Below, piece by piece: positions 7,836 through 16,054 of a DNA stretch of 27,687 nucleotides; the first letter of the stretch is position 1; each line of letters starts with the position of its first letter. Both the position numbers and the translations under genes were made by a program. The stretch lies in the NCBI GenBank assembly GCA_934700375.1, contig CAKUXT010000003.1, positions 1 to 27,687 on the forward strand, read 5' to 3'. Origin of the DNA: an uncultured Bacilli bacterium (GTDB lineage: Bacteria > Bacillota_I > Bacilli_A > RFN20 > CAG-288). The notes beneath the pieces were generated by a model. The model did no database searches, had not been told where the DNA came from, and was given only the letters and a program-made list of their open reading frames with translations.

Positions 7836-7841
7836 ATTGTA
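7836..7841 (-). promoter_or_regulatory. Possible -10 box for a leaderless polymerase mRNA
   Basis: Minus-strand TACAAT ends six bases before the polymerase ATG, so transcription could begin at or next to the start codon. No -35 consensus is seen 16-18 bases further upstream. The rest of 7842-8013 holds no recognisable gene or strong signal. Confidence 0.3.
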
Positions 7842-8013
7842 AGCGAGAAACCGAAAAAGAAGGGGAAATAGTAAACAACTTGAAAAGCAAAGGGTATATG
7901 AACAATGTCTGATTTCATCCAATCATCGAAAAAAGAGGGGACAATAAAAAAAGAAAGCAGGTCTGAAACAATCAGAAACAACCCCTTGACACACCTTATG
8001 GTTTCACACGAGA

Positions 8014-8040
8014 AGAAAAAAAGAGGGTTGCCCCTCTATT
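8014..8040 (-). terminator. Terminator of the guanylate-kinase-like gene
   Basis: Stem AGAGGG (8022-8027) and CCCTCT (8032-8037) around a four-base loop. On the minus strand it is followed by a run of U from the A-rich stretch 8014-8021. The hairpin overlaps the last codons of the gene. Confidence 0.75.
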
Positions 8041-8620
8041 TTTCAATCGATTGAAGTTCTTTCTCGTAGTCGATTCCTCTTTCTTTGAGGATTTCGATGT
8101 ATTTCTTATAGATGTATTTTGCAACTTCGGGAAGATCGTAGTTCTTCGTATCGACATCGCAGTCAATCATCTTTTCCATCTCCGGAGTGAGATGGAAAGC
8201 TTTTTTGTCGTTTTCGATTCGAGAAGCAACCTTTTTCGGCTCATCTCCGCGCAAGAGCATTCTCTCACGACATTTCTCTTCGTCCAGGTTCAGGCGGAAA
8301 AGGACAATCTTAGGATCATGGAAGGATTTATAGGTCATGGCGCCATTGATTTCAACAGCCATGCATTTATCGATCCTGACTTCTTTTCTGCTTGTGCCGT
8401 AGTGGTTTCCGTTATAAAACACATGTTCGACGAATTCATCGTTATCGATCATCTTCTGGAATTCTTCTTCGCTCACAAAATGATAGTCGACATCATTTTT
8501 TTCACCCGCACGCATCTGACGTGTCGTATGCGTAATGACTTTCTTGATTCCATAGTGTTCCTGAAGATAATAGCAAGTTGCAGTTTTACCAGATGCTGAT
8601 GGCCCCGTAATTACAATCAT
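8036..8620 (-). CDS. Guanylate kinase-like protein
   Basis: A 194-residue P-loop kinase of the guanylate kinase fold, which would phosphorylate GMP to GDP with ATP. Visible elements are the P-loop GPSASGKTAT (6-15), the GMP-binding stretch THTTRQMRAGEK followed by VDYHFVS, and HYGTSR. The P-loop differs from the usual GPSGxGKGT. As no other copy is visible here, it could be the housekeeping enzyme or a diverged paralogue. The start at 8620 is chosen over in-frame ATGs up to 19 codons earlier because GGGGGT precedes it and the N-terminus then begins directly with the first strand (MIVITG), as in the family. It stands alone between terminators. Confidence 0.82.
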   Translation of the reverse strand: MIVITGPSASGKTATCYYLQEHYGIKKVITHTTRQMRAGEKNDVDYHFVSEEEFQKMIDNDEFVEHVFYNGNHYGTSRKEVRIDKCMAVEINGAMTYKSFHDPKIVLFRLNLDEEKCRERMLLRGDEPKKVASRIENDKKAFHLTPEMEKMIDCDVDTKNYDLPEVAKYIYKKYIEILKERGIDYEKELQSIEK

Positions 8621-8705
8621 ACATACCCCCATAATAAAAGTTGAAATTATTGTAATGATGTCGAAGAGCATTTTCAAGGAAAGATTATATAGTTTTGTTC
8701 AATAA

Positions 8706-8732
8706 CGCTTACACCAGTCATAGTCGTAAGCG
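8706..8732. promoter_or_regulatory. Dyad upstream of the guanylate-kinase-like gene
   Basis: A 7-bp inverted repeat CGCTTAC / GTAAGCG around a 13-base centre, 86 bases upstream of the kinase start. There is no U-tract, so it is not a terminator. It might be an operator or a leader hairpin; nothing in the sequence decides. Confidence 0.25.
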
Positions 8733-8767
8733 GATTTTACTATGTAAAAAGCCTTTGCAAAAAAAGG

Positions 8768-8809
8768 AAAAGCCTTGACCGTTGCTCATCTTTAACAATC
8801 AAGGCTTTT
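8768..8809 (-). terminator. Terminator of the PGP-type phosphatase gene
   Basis: An 11-bp perfect stem AAAAGCCTTGA (8768-8778) with TCAAGGCTTTT (8799-8809) and a 20-base loop, 20 bases after the phosphatase stop. U-rich on the minus strand downstream. Confidence 0.75.
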
Positions 8810-8829
8810 AATGCTAAGCTTAGAAAAAA

Positions 8830-9504
8830 TCAGATAAGGCCGTCTACGACTTCTTTGATTTGTTCTCTCTTTGTCAGATAGCGTGTAGGCTGAATAGGAT
8901 ACGCTTTAAGCTGCTCTTCTGTATTGTATCCCCAAAGGACAGAATAGGTGCCAGAACAACCAAGATTGTGCGCGGTCTCTATATCCGTTGTAGAATCGCC
9001 GAAATACATCACTTTGTGATAGTCCAGATGATATTCTTCCGTCGCTTTGAAAAATGCGTGAGGATCGGGTTTTGTAACGCCTCCAAGCGGAATTCCGACA
9101 AGCTTATCGAATAAGCCCTCAGGGAAGCAGCGCCTTTCTACTTCTTTGGCGATATCATGAGGCTTATTTGTATATATGAAAAGAAGAACACCTTTCTTTT
9201 TTGCGTATTCAAGACTTTCGATCAGTCCGCTATATGGTTTTGTCTTAACACAGAAGTTCTTCAGATAATAATCATAATAGGTATTGAACACCTCATCGAA
9301 ATGGGAGAGGTTCTCTTCTCCTAAAGCCCGTTTGATCAATAAGACCGATCCGTTTCCAAGATAGGTCGTCACCTCTTCATAGCTATGCGTCTTAAAGCCG
9401 TGCTGCTTAAGAGAATAATTGACGCTGTCTGCAATATCCTCAACCGTTGAAACTATTGTTCCATCCATATCGAAAACAAATGCCTGTGGTATGACTTTTT
9501 TCAT
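8830..9504 (-). CDS. HAD-family phosphatase, phosphoglycolate phosphatase type
   Basis: A 224-residue HAD phosphatase. Motif I is FVFDMDGTIV (D12, D14), motif II lies in IYTNKPHD, motif III is the Lys of VTKPDPHAFF, and motif IV is MYFGDSTTDIETA. The small helical cap (~20-80, with YLGNGSVLLIKRAL) is typical of phosphoglycolate phosphatase/pyrophosphatase-like enzymes (Gph, PpaX), so hydrolysis of phosphoglycolate or a similar small phosphate is likely but not provable. The frame extends 23 codons upstream, but AGGAGG six bases before 9504 and the family's usual N-terminus fix this start. The gene is monocistronic, with its own terminator. Confidence 0.88.
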   Translation of the reverse strand: MKKVIPQAFVFDMDGTIVSTVEDIADSVNYSLKQHGFKTHSYEEVTTYLGNGSVLLIKRALGEENLSHFDEVFNTYYDYYLKNFCVKTKPYSGLIESLEYAKKKGVLLFIYTNKPHDIAKEVERRCFPEGLFDKLVGIPLGGVTKPDPHAFFKATEEYHLDYHKVMYFGDSTTDIETAHNLGCSGTYSVLWGYNTEEQLKAYPIQPTRYLTKREQIKEVVDGLI

Positions 9505-9844
9505 CGTATGCCTCCTAAAAAAGACATCTAATCTTACCATGAAAAAGAGCAAAAATTTCAATTTTATTTTCAAAGAGAAAAAAAGCGTAAAAAATCAGCA
9601 AAAAATATTTCAAGAAAATGAACAAGCAATTTTCATAAAACTTATATAGATACGATAAAGTTTTTACAACCTGACTTCTATTGTAATTGACAATATCGGT
9701 TTACGATTTTCAAAACGTGGACTTTTCAATTTGGCAACACAAAACTTTTTTGAAAACTTCACGCAAAAAAATATTGAAAAAAATAGTTGTTTTTTTGTTC
9801 GATTTCATTTATATTTTTCGCTTGTAAAAAGGGGGGTCTTCTAA
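9505..9844. other. AT-rich divergent intergenic region
   Basis: 340 bases between the phosphatase gene and potA with no credible gene. It is rich in A and T tracts. It contains the phosphatase ribosome site at its left end and the potA promoter at its right end. TTGACA at 9687-9692 has no matching -10 at normal spacing. No riboswitch-like fold was recognised. Confidence 0.6.
9787..9815 (+). promoter_or_regulatory. Putative promoter of potABCD
   Basis: -35 TTGTTT (9787-9792), 17-base spacer, -10 TATATT (9810-9815). The start site would be near 9822, giving a short leader of about 23 bases that contains the GGGGGG ribosome site. The upstream A/T tracts could act as an UP element. Confidence 0.5.
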
Positions 9845-11539
9845 ATGAAACCTGTTGATTTCTCTGCGGAAACGCAAAACAGTGACGAATATATTATTCA
9901 GTTGAAGAACGTCACGAAAATCTTTGATGGTGTCACAGTCATCGACAAGATGAACATGAACATCAAAAAGGGTGAATTTGTCACACTTTTAGGTCCGTCT
10001 GGATGTGGTAAATCTACTACATTAAGAATGATTGCAGGTTTTGAAACGCCTGATAGCGGAGATATCCTTCTCGACGGAAAGGATATCACACCGGTTCCTC
10101 CGAACAAGAGACCGATCAATACTGTCTTCCAGCATTACGCTCTTTTCCCGAACCTCGACGTCTATGATAATGTCGCTTTCGGTTTAAGAAACAAGAAGAT
10201 TCCTGTCGCATTGAAGAACAAAGACGGAAGCCCCGTCATGAAGGTCAATAAGTCTCAGGTCAGATATCTGAAGTCTCAGTTCAAGAGAATTCAGAAGGAC
10301 AAGATCATTGATCCGACTGAAAAAGCCACTCGTCTTGAGGACTTGAACAAAAAGCTTGAGGAAACCTTAGCTCATCCCGTTCAGGCATACAAGTTCAAGC
10401 ATCTCTCCGAAGAAGAGATCGATGAGAAGGTTGTCCGCGCTTTATCTATCGTCGACCTTGATGAATTGGAAGACCGTGATATTTCCACTCTTTCCGGCGG
10501 TCAGCAGCAAAGAGTCGCAATCGCCCGTTCCATCATCTGCGAGCCTCAGATTCTTCTTCTCGATGAGCCTCTTGGCGCACTCGACCTCAAGATGAGAAAA
10601 GATATGCAGATCGAACTCAAGGAAATGCATAAACGTTTAGGCATCACCTTCATTTATGTCACACACGATCAGGAAGAAGCCTTGACCATGTCTGATACAA
10701 TCATCGTCATGAACAATGGTGTCATTCAGCAGATTGGTTCTCCTGAAGATATTTACAATGAGCCTGTCAACGCCTATGTCGCTGACTTTATCGGTTCCAG
10801 CAACATCTATAACGGCACAGTCATCGCAGAGAAGAAAGTCAGAATCCTCAACTCCAACTTCACCTGTGTCGATGACTTCCCGATCAATGAACGTGTCGAT
10901 GTTGTCATCCGTCCTGAAGACGTCAAGCTTTCCTCCGAACCGAAGGAAGGATACATCCAGGGCAAAATCACTGCCAAGGTCTTCAAAGGCATCCATTATC
11001 AGTATGTCATCATGGTCGGACATGACGAGGTTCTCGCTCAGTCCATCGACAATTACGACAGCACCGCTCCGATCTACCTCAGCATCCTTCCCGATGGTCT
11101 CCATCTGATGCACAAGCAGGATGATACCAACATCTATACTGACTCTTACATCGGAAAAGATCATATGGTCTATATCGATGACAAGCCTTTTGAAGCAGAC
11201 TTAAGCAAACTCATCCCCAACTCCACTGTCGATGAAGACGGCATTGTCACCTTCGACAAAAAGCAGTATGACTTTGCTGATGCCGATGTTGTCTGCACCA
11301 TCAAGCCGACCGACATCATGATCAGTGACAACACTTCCGATGCACAGATCACCGGCGAAGTCATCAACTCCGTCTATAAAGGTGACCACTATGCCATTTT
11401 GGTTCGTAGCGAAGATGACGAGGACTTCCTCGTTTCCACTCCGGATACCTACAACTTCGGCGATATCGTCGGTTTAAGAATCCGCAAAGAAAATATCTCG
11501 CTTCGCCTGAAAGGAGATATTTCCGATTATGCGTTATAA
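9845..11539 (+). CDS. potA: Polyamine ABC transporter ATPase PotA (long form)
   Basis: The 564-residue ATPase of a spermidine/putrescine-type importer. Walker A is GPSGCGKSTT (~50-59), the Q-loop VFQHYALFPN (~94), the signature LSGGQQQRVAIAR (~215-228), Walker B ILLLDEP (~238) and the H-loop VTHDQEEAL. About 70 extra Lys/Glu-rich residues, probably coiled (~112-190), sit between Q-loop and signature compared with the ~370-residue enterobacterial PotA. Mycoplasma PotA is similarly long. The C-terminal half has two TOBE-like stretches, each with a VxxxIRP/IKPxD core (~350-420 and ~480-560). AAGGGGGG precedes the ATG. potB begins 11 bases before the stop. The substrate is inferred from the family; thiamine- or iron-type importers share the fold. 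Confidence 0.92.
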   Translation: MKPVDFSAETQNSDEYIIQLKNVTKIFDGVTVIDKMNMNIKKGEFVTLLGPSGCGKSTTLRMIAGFETPDSGDILLDGKDITPVPPNKRPINTVFQHYALFPNLDVYDNVAFGLRNKKIPVALKNKDGSPVMKVNKSQVRYLKSQFKRIQKDKIIDPTEKATRLEDLNKKLEETLAHPVQAYKFKHLSEEEIDEKVVRALSIVDLDELEDRDISTLSGGQQQRVAIARSIICEPQILLLDEPLGALDLKMRKDMQIELKEMHKRLGITFIYVTHDQEEALTMSDTIIVMNNGVIQQIGSPEDIYNEPVNAYVADFIGSSNIYNGTVIAEKKVRILNSNFTCVDDFPINERVDVVIRPEDVKLSSEPKEGYIQGKITAKVFKGIHYQYVIMVGHDEVLAQSIDNYDSTAPIYLSILPDGLHLMHKQDDTNIYTDSYIGKDHMVYIDDKPFEADLSKLIPNSTVDEDGIVTFDKKQYDFADADVVCTIKPTDIMISDNTSDAQITGEVINSVYKGDHYAILVRSEDDEDFLVSTPDTYNFGDIVGLRIRKENISLRLKGDISDYAL

Positions 11540-12338
11540 AATCGCAAGAAAATCTCTAGCAATTCCATTTGTCCTGTTCCTTGTTCTCTTCGTCCTTATT
11601 CCGATTCTCTTCATCGTCTATTACGCTTTCACCGATGCCGACGGTTATTTCACCTTTGATGCCTTTGTCTCCTTCTTCACTTCCACCACAAAGCTCAACG
11701 TTCTTCTCATCTCCCTTCTCATCGGTTTGCTCAATACTGTCTTATGCCTTCTTATCGGTTTCCCGTTAGCCTACCTTCTCTCCAATCCTAAAATCAATAA
11801 GAACTATATGCTCGTCATGCTCTTTGTCATGCCGATGTGGATCAACTTCGTTTTGAGAACCGGTGCATTAAGAGACTTGCTCTCCTTGATTCTCACCAGC
11901 ATGGGAACCAGCACTGGCAAACATCCGCTTTTCTGCACAATGGTCGGTATGGTTATCAACTATATTCCGTTTACTATCCTTCCTTTGTACTCTACTTTGC
12001 TTAAGTTGGACAAGAGCCAGATTGAAGCTGCAAGAGACTTGGGATGCAACAATTTCCAGACCTTCACCAAGGCTATCATCCCTCAGGCAATGCCTGGCAT
12101 CATCTCTGCCAGCATGATGGTCTTTATGCCTACCATCTCCTCTTACGTCATCTCCGATACTCTCAGCGAAGGCAAGATCGTGCTCTTTGGCAACTCCATC
12201 TATCTCTCCTTCTCCTCCAGCAATTGGAACGACGGTTCCTTCATGTCGCTCATCATGCTTGTGATCATCTTTGTTGTCATGTGTGCCACAAAGAAGTTCC
12301 AAGGAAATGATTCCGAGAAAGGAGGCGCATCATGGTAA
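11529..12338 (+). CDS. potB: Polyamine ABC transporter permease PotB
   Basis: A 269-residue permease with about six membrane helices. The EAA loop that docks on the ATPase is EAARDLGCNNFQTFTKAIIP (~170-190). The N-terminus starts with a short basic segment followed by a hydrophobic helix (SLAIPFVLFLVLFVLIPILF), as in PotB/PotH. The gene overlaps potA by 11 bases. AAGGAG lies about 12 bases before the ATG within potA, so coupled translation is likely. It overlaps potC by 7 bases. Confidence 0.94.
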   Translation: MRYKIARKSLAIPFVLFLVLFVLIPILFIVYYAFTDADGYFTFDAFVSFFTSTTKLNVLLISLLIGLLNTVLCLLIGFPLAYLLSNPKINKNYMLVMLFVMPMWINFVLRTGALRDLLSLILTSMGTSTGKHPLFCTMVGMVINYIPFTILPLYSTLLKLDKSQIEAARDLGCNNFQTFTKAIIPQAMPGIISASMMVFMPTISSYVISDTLSEGKIVLFGNSIYLSFSSSNWNDGSFMSLIMLVIIFVVMCATKKFQGNDSEKGGASW

Positions 12339-13222
12339 AAAAGGTTTTAGCTTATAGCTACATATATCTCATCCTTCTGTTCCTCTATCTCCCTGTCCTC
12401 TACCTCATGGTCTATTCCTTTACGACTTCTACCATCTTAGGTCAGTGGTCCGGTTTCACCTTCAGCCTTTATGGAAAGCTTTTCCACAACACTGAAATCA
12501 TGTCCGCATTAGGAAACACACTCATCATCGCCGTCATCGCCTCCCTTCTTTCCACTGTCATCGGTACACTTGGTGCCATCGGCATCCACTACTGCAAGAA
12601 AGGTTTCCGCACCTTCGTCGAAAACATCAACCAGATTCCTGTCGTCAATGCCGAAATCGTCATCGCCATGTCCTTGACGGTTATGTTCGTCTTTATCGGA
12701 ACAAAGCTCTTCAACGGTCAGGCATTGTTCTCTTTCTGGACATTGTTGATCGGTCACTGCTGCCTTGCCATTCCGTTTGTCTATCTCAATGTCAAGCCGA
12801 AGCTTCAGCAGATGGACCCCGCACTTTATGAAGCAGCTTTAGACTTAGGATGCTCTCCAAATCAGGCTCTTCACAAAGTCATCATCCCTCAGATCATGCC
12901 TGGCATCTTCTCTGGACTTCTTCTCTCCTTCACCCTTTCTCTTGATGACTTCATCGTCACAGCCTTCACCAGAGGCAGCGGTCTTCTTTCCGGAACAAGC
13001 CAGATTGAAACACTTTCCACTCTTGTTCAGGCCAAGATCAAAAAGGGTGCTGTCCCTCCTGAAATGAGAGCTTTGACCACTATCATCTTCCTTATCGTCT
13101 TAGCCGTTGTCGTCGGTCAGTCTATCTATAACAACATTCAGACAAAGAAATCCGTAAAAGGCTTTGCCAATCAGCACGCAAAAAGGAGAAACGCATATCA
13201 TGTCCCGACTCCACTTGATTAA
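12332..13222 (+). CDS. potC: Polyamine ABC transporter permease PotC
   Basis: A 296-residue second permease with about six membrane helices and the EAA loop EAALDLGCSPNQALHKVIIP. The LSFTLSLDDFIVTAF segment is typical of PotC/PotI. AAAGGAGG lies just before the ATG inside potB. The C-terminal ~30 residues are a hydrophilic tail that overlaps the potD start by 23 bases. Such a long overlap resembles lineages in which permease and binding protein are fused, but here the frames differ and the proteins are separate. Confidence 0.94.
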   Translation: MVKKVLAYSYIYLILLFLYLPVLYLMVYSFTTSTILGQWSGFTFSLYGKLFHNTEIMSALGNTLIIAVIASLLSTVIGTLGAIGIHYCKKGFRTFVENINQIPVVNAEIVIAMSLTVMFVFIGTKLFNGQALFSFWTLLIGHCCLAIPFVYLNVKPKLQQMDPALYEAALDLGCSPNQALHKVIIPQIMPGIFSGLLLSFTLSLDDFIVTAFTRGSGLLSGTSQIETLSTLVQAKIKKGAVPPEMRALTTIIFLIVLAVVVGQSIYNNIQTKKSVKGFANQHAKRRNAYHVPTPLD

Positions 13223-15002
13223 AACCAGCATTTTCCTTTCCGCTATCGCTTTGATGGCCTCTGACTCTTATGGCGTCTTGGAGGGCTCCATCAAAGGAGC
13301 AAGAAAGTATCTCCCTAGCGGAGAGAAAATATTCCTGAGCATCTATAACTCAGAAGACTACATTGCAGAAGATGATTCTACAACCGAAGAAGAAGAACCC
13401 GATATCGTCTCTATGTTCGAAGATTACTGCAAGACCGAATATGACACCGATGTCGATGTCATCTATTCGACCTTCGATACAAACGAAACCATGTTGGCTC
13501 AGCTCGACTTAGGAAAGACATTCGACCTTGTCTGCCCTAGCGACTATGTCATCCAGAAGATGATTGCCAAAGACATGATTGTTCCCTTTGACAAAGGTTC
13601 CACACCGAATTACGACAAATACGTTTCTCCGTTTGTCTACAACAAGATTGCAAACATTGAAGTAAACGGAGAGAAGGACATCGTCAACGATTATGCCCGC
13701 GGTTATATGTGGGGAACTCTTTCCATCCTTTACAACGACAACTACGGCATGCTTGGACTAAAGGGCATCACAGCCAAAGAGATGAACGAGGATATGAATT
13801 CCTGGTTGGGTCTCTGGGATGAGAAGTACGATAACCTTTTAGCCATCAAGGACAGTATGAGAGACACTTATGCTGCCGGTATCTTCAAGCTCTACAATGA
13901 TGACTTTGAAGATGAAAACGGAACGATGCAGGATGGCCTTGCAACACTGAAGAAAAAATACGACAACAAAGAGATCACTGAAGAGGTCTACAACGAAAAG
14001 CTGACAGACGTCTTCAACAAATGCGATGACAAAACCATCGCAGGAGTCGAAAAAGAGCTGAAAGCTCTGAGAGCCAACTCCTTCGGTTTCGAAGTCGACT
14101 CTGGTAAAGTCGATATGGCACAGGGCAACAAATTCGCCATTAACCTCGCATGGTCAGGCGATGCTGCCTGGGCTATGGATATGGCTGACGAATACAACGA
14201 ACAGCATATCGATGAAGAGACCGGAGAATATGTCGATGGTTTCAATCCGACCACACTGAAGTATATCATTCCGGAAACCGGTGCCAACATCTGGTTCGAT
14301 GGATGGGTCATGCCGAAATCAATTTCTGAGACTAATAAGATCTGGGCAGAACGCTTCGTCGACTTCATCTCCATGCCGGAGATCGCAGCCATCAACATGG
14401 ACTTCATCGGCTATACACCTGTCATTGCAGGTGATGACATCCTTTCCCTTGTCTTATCCAATTATGACCTTAGATGGGACGAAGAAAAGGAAGAGCTTGA
14501 TGATTCCTTGCTCGATGATTACGAAATCAGAGAAAGATCTGAGATTCCTGAATTATCCTTCCTTGAAGATGGTTCCAAGAATCCTGATATCGACAACTAC
14601 GCTTACGCTAAAGATATCTCCTATTTCTTCGCTGACGGAGAAAAGAACACATTGGAAGAGCATTCTATCGAAGATGCGACTTTCTATCTGCCTGGCAGCC
14701 AGTATGCAAGACAGTTCGATTCTCAGTATCCTGATGCCTCCCTTCTTCCGACGCTTGCCGTCATGGAAGACTTCGGCAATCAGAACATCAAGATCGTCAC
14801 CATGTGGGAAAGAGCAAGAAGCAATTCTCTTCCTATCTGGGCCTATGTTCTTATCGTCCTTCTCATCGTGCTCATCATCGGACTCTTCGTCTTTGAAAAG
14901 ATTCGTGTCCACGCTGTGCACAAGAGAAGAAAAGAGAGAAAGAAAGCAAGAGAAGCCAAACTGAAAGCTTCGATCGAAGCCAGCAAAAAGCAGAAAGCAT
15001 AA
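13200..15002 (+). CDS. potD: Polyamine-type substrate-binding protein PotD, membrane anchored
   Basis: A 600-residue extracytoplasmic binding protein. The N-terminal hydrophobic stretch (~7-22) has no lipobox Cys. The binding domain runs from IFLSIYNSEDYI to ~540, with PotD-like segments LVCPSDYVIQKM, AWSGDAAWAMDMADEY and ANIWFDGWVMPKS. A second hydrophobic helix near the C-terminus (LPIWAYVLIVLLIVLIIGLF, ~543-562) is followed by a very basic cytosolic tail. The family is usually ~350 residues; extra acidic segments (EDDSTTEEEEPD near the N-terminus and others) account for the size. The polyamine-contacting NWTEY of E. coli PotD reads NSEDY, so ligand choice may differ. ATG at 13200 with AAGGAG upstream is preferred to a TTG 12 codons earlier. 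Confidence 0.88.
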   Translation: MSRLHLIKTSIFLSAIALMASDSYGVLEGSIKGARKYLPSGEKIFLSIYNSEDYIAEDDSTTEEEEPDIVSMFEDYCKTEYDTDVDVIYSTFDTNETMLAQLDLGKTFDLVCPSDYVIQKMIAKDMIVPFDKGSTPNYDKYVSPFVYNKIANIEVNGEKDIVNDYARGYMWGTLSILYNDNYGMLGLKGITAKEMNEDMNSWLGLWDEKYDNLLAIKDSMRDTYAAGIFKLYNDDFEDENGTMQDGLATLKKKYDNKEITEEVYNEKLTDVFNKCDDKTIAGVEKELKALRANSFGFEVDSGKVDMAQGNKFAINLAWSGDAAWAMDMADEYNEQHIDEETGEYVDGFNPTTLKYIIPETGANIWFDGWVMPKSISETNKIWAERFVDFISMPEIAAINMDFIGYTPVIAGDDILSLVLSNYDLRWDEEKEELDDSLLDDYEIRERSEIPELSFLEDGSKNPDIDNYAYAKDISYFFADGEKNTLEEHSIEDATFYLPGSQYARQFDSQYPDASLLPTLAVMEDFGNQNIKIVTMWERARSNSLPIWAYVLIVLLIVLIIGLFVFEKIRVHAVHKRRKERKKAREAKLKASIEASKKQKA

Positions 15003-15012
15003 CGAAATAGAG

Positions 15013-15040
15013 CCGCTTCATAAGAGGCGGTTCTTTTCGT
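15013..15040 (+). terminator. Terminator of potABCD
   Basis: A 7-bp stem CCGCTTC (15013-15019) and GAGGCGG (15024-15030), closed by the tetraloop ATAA and followed by the T-rich TTCTTTTCG. It starts 11 bases after the potD stop. Confidence 0.85.
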
Positions 15041-15041
15041 T

Positions 15042-15932
15042 TCATAATCTTTTCAGAATCATTTCGACTATTTCTTTTGCAATATTGATATTCGTGACTT
15101 TTTCAATCTCCGTGAAGAAAGCATTTCCATTTGCTTCCAAGAACATGGGAGAACCGTCATCATCCATTGCGATATCGATTCCAGCATAATCAAGCTTCAG
15201 AGCTGCACTGGCCTTTATCGCCATGTCTTTAAAGGATTCCGGTATCGTATTCGTCGCATCCTTTCCTCTTCCGCCTAAGGCGATATTGGATCTGAAATCA
15301 GCTTCGTTGATTCTCTCCATCACCGCAACGACTTTCTTGTCGACTACGATAAGACGGAAATCATGTCCTCTGTGTTTTGAAAGGAACTTCTCATAAAGAT
15401 GCGGAATCTTTTTATATTCCTGATAGGTCTTCTCAAGTTCCTCTCTTGAAGAAATCAGTCTGACCTGTTTTCCTAATGATCCATGGTTCTCTTTGAAGAC
15501 CATCGGATAGCCGAGATTCTTTTCCAAAGAAGAAAGGAAGAATTCTTCTTTTTCTTTGTTGTTCTTCTCGACATAGCAAAGAGGAGCGGGTATCGTCAAA
15601 GGAGCGTGTACCCCTTGATGTTCAAGCTGCAATATCGATAACATCTTGTCATCGGAAAGGACTAATGATTCATAAGAGTTGAACATCTTCACTTTTCCGG
15701 ATATCGCTTTGGCAAGATAGTTATCCTTATCAAGATAGATGACAAAGTCATAACCGACAAGCTTCTCTATGACTGTCTCATCTCCATAGCAAAAAGGAAG
15801 AAGAGATAAAGCATCCGCTTTATCTAGCCTTACACCATAAGGGAGGAATTCATCCTTCAGACGCTGATATTTATATTCGTTGTTCGGATTGTCCGAATAC
15901 GAATTCATTACGCAGAGACCATTTATTGACAT
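15042..15932 (-). CDS. RimK-like ATP-grasp ligase
   Basis: A 296-residue ATP-grasp enzyme of the RimK/LysX group, which couples an amine (often an amino acid such as glutamate) to a carboxylate with ATP. The pre-ATP-grasp domain opens with SINGLCVMNSYSDN. The ATP-binding core has YPMVFKENHGSLGKQVRLI (Lys and glycine-rich loop, ~140-160), RLIVVDKKVVAVMER, the motif YAGIDIAMDDDG, and the Mg2+-binding MFLEANGNAFFTEIE near the C-terminus. The acceptor cannot be predicted: S6 modification, polyglutamylated cofactors and lysine-type carrier proteins are all known in the family. No ribosome site precedes the ATG; a promoter abuts it directly. It is divergent from the initiator tRNA gene. Confidence 0.85.
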   Translation of the reverse strand: MSINGLCVMNSYSDNPNNEYKYQRLKDEFLPYGVRLDKADALSLLPFCYGDETVIEKLVGYDFVIYLDKDNYLAKAISGKVKMFNSYESLVLSDDKMLSILQLEHQGVHAPLTIPAPLCYVEKNNKEKEEFFLSSLEKNLGYPMVFKENHGSLGKQVRLISSREELEKTYQEYKKIPHLYEKFLSKHRGHDFRLIVVDKKVVAVMERINEADFRSNIALGGRGKDATNTIPESFKDMAIKASAALKLDYAGIDIAMDDDGSPMFLEANGNAFFTEIEKVTNINIAKEIVEMILKRL

Positions 15933-15938
15933 GCCATT

Positions 15939-15966
15939 ATTTTACTTGAAAAATCAGCAGTTTCAA
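15939..15966 (-). promoter_or_regulatory. Promoter abutting the RimK-like start codon (leaderless transcript)
   Basis: Minus-strand -35 TTGAAA (15961-15966), 16-base spacer, -10 TAAAAT (15939-15944). Six bases separate the -10 from ATG, so the expected start site seven bases downstream is the A of the start codon. This explains the missing Shine-Dalgarno. Confidence 0.6.
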
Positions 15967-15996
15967 TCCGATTCTTGCCAAAAGTTCAGAAAAGAC

Positions 15997-16025
15997 TTGA
16001 ATTTTCAATCTCTTGACATTATAAT
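15997..16025 (+). promoter_or_regulatory. Promoter of the initiator tRNA gene
   Basis: -35 TTGAAT (15997-16002), 17-base spacer, perfect -10 TATAAT (16020-16025). The start site would be near 16032, about 23 bases before the tRNA 5' end. A perfect TTGACA at 16013-16018 lies within the spacer and is too close to the -10 to serve it. Confidence 0.65.
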
Positions 16026-16054
16026 ACTAAAGCTCATTGAAAGGGCACATATAT

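Noticed and set aside
7830..8013. LexA/SOS box upstream of the Y-family polymerase (GAACAATGTC at about 7900)
   Set aside because: It has one GAAC half but no matching GTTC half at the required spacing.
8621..8677. N-terminal extension of the guanylate-kinase-like protein
   Set aside because: It would add a hydrophobic stretch unlike the family, and the better ribosome site lies before 8620.
9505..9573. 23-codon N-terminal extension of the PGP-type phosphatase
   Set aside because: It reads through the AGGAGG site of the real start and has no family similarity.
9685..9715. TTGACA at 9687 as the potA promoter
   Set aside because: No -10-like hexamer occurs 16-18 bases downstream; the TTGTTT/TATATT pair at 9787-9815 fits better and is nearer the gene.
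13164..13199. TTG start for PotD
   Set aside because: It would place the ribosome site AAGGAG inside the coding region; ATG at 13200 is correctly spaced after it.
16013..16018. TTGACA before the tRNA as its -35 box
   Set aside because: It is only one base from TATAAT; TTGAAT at 15997 has the right 17-base spacing.
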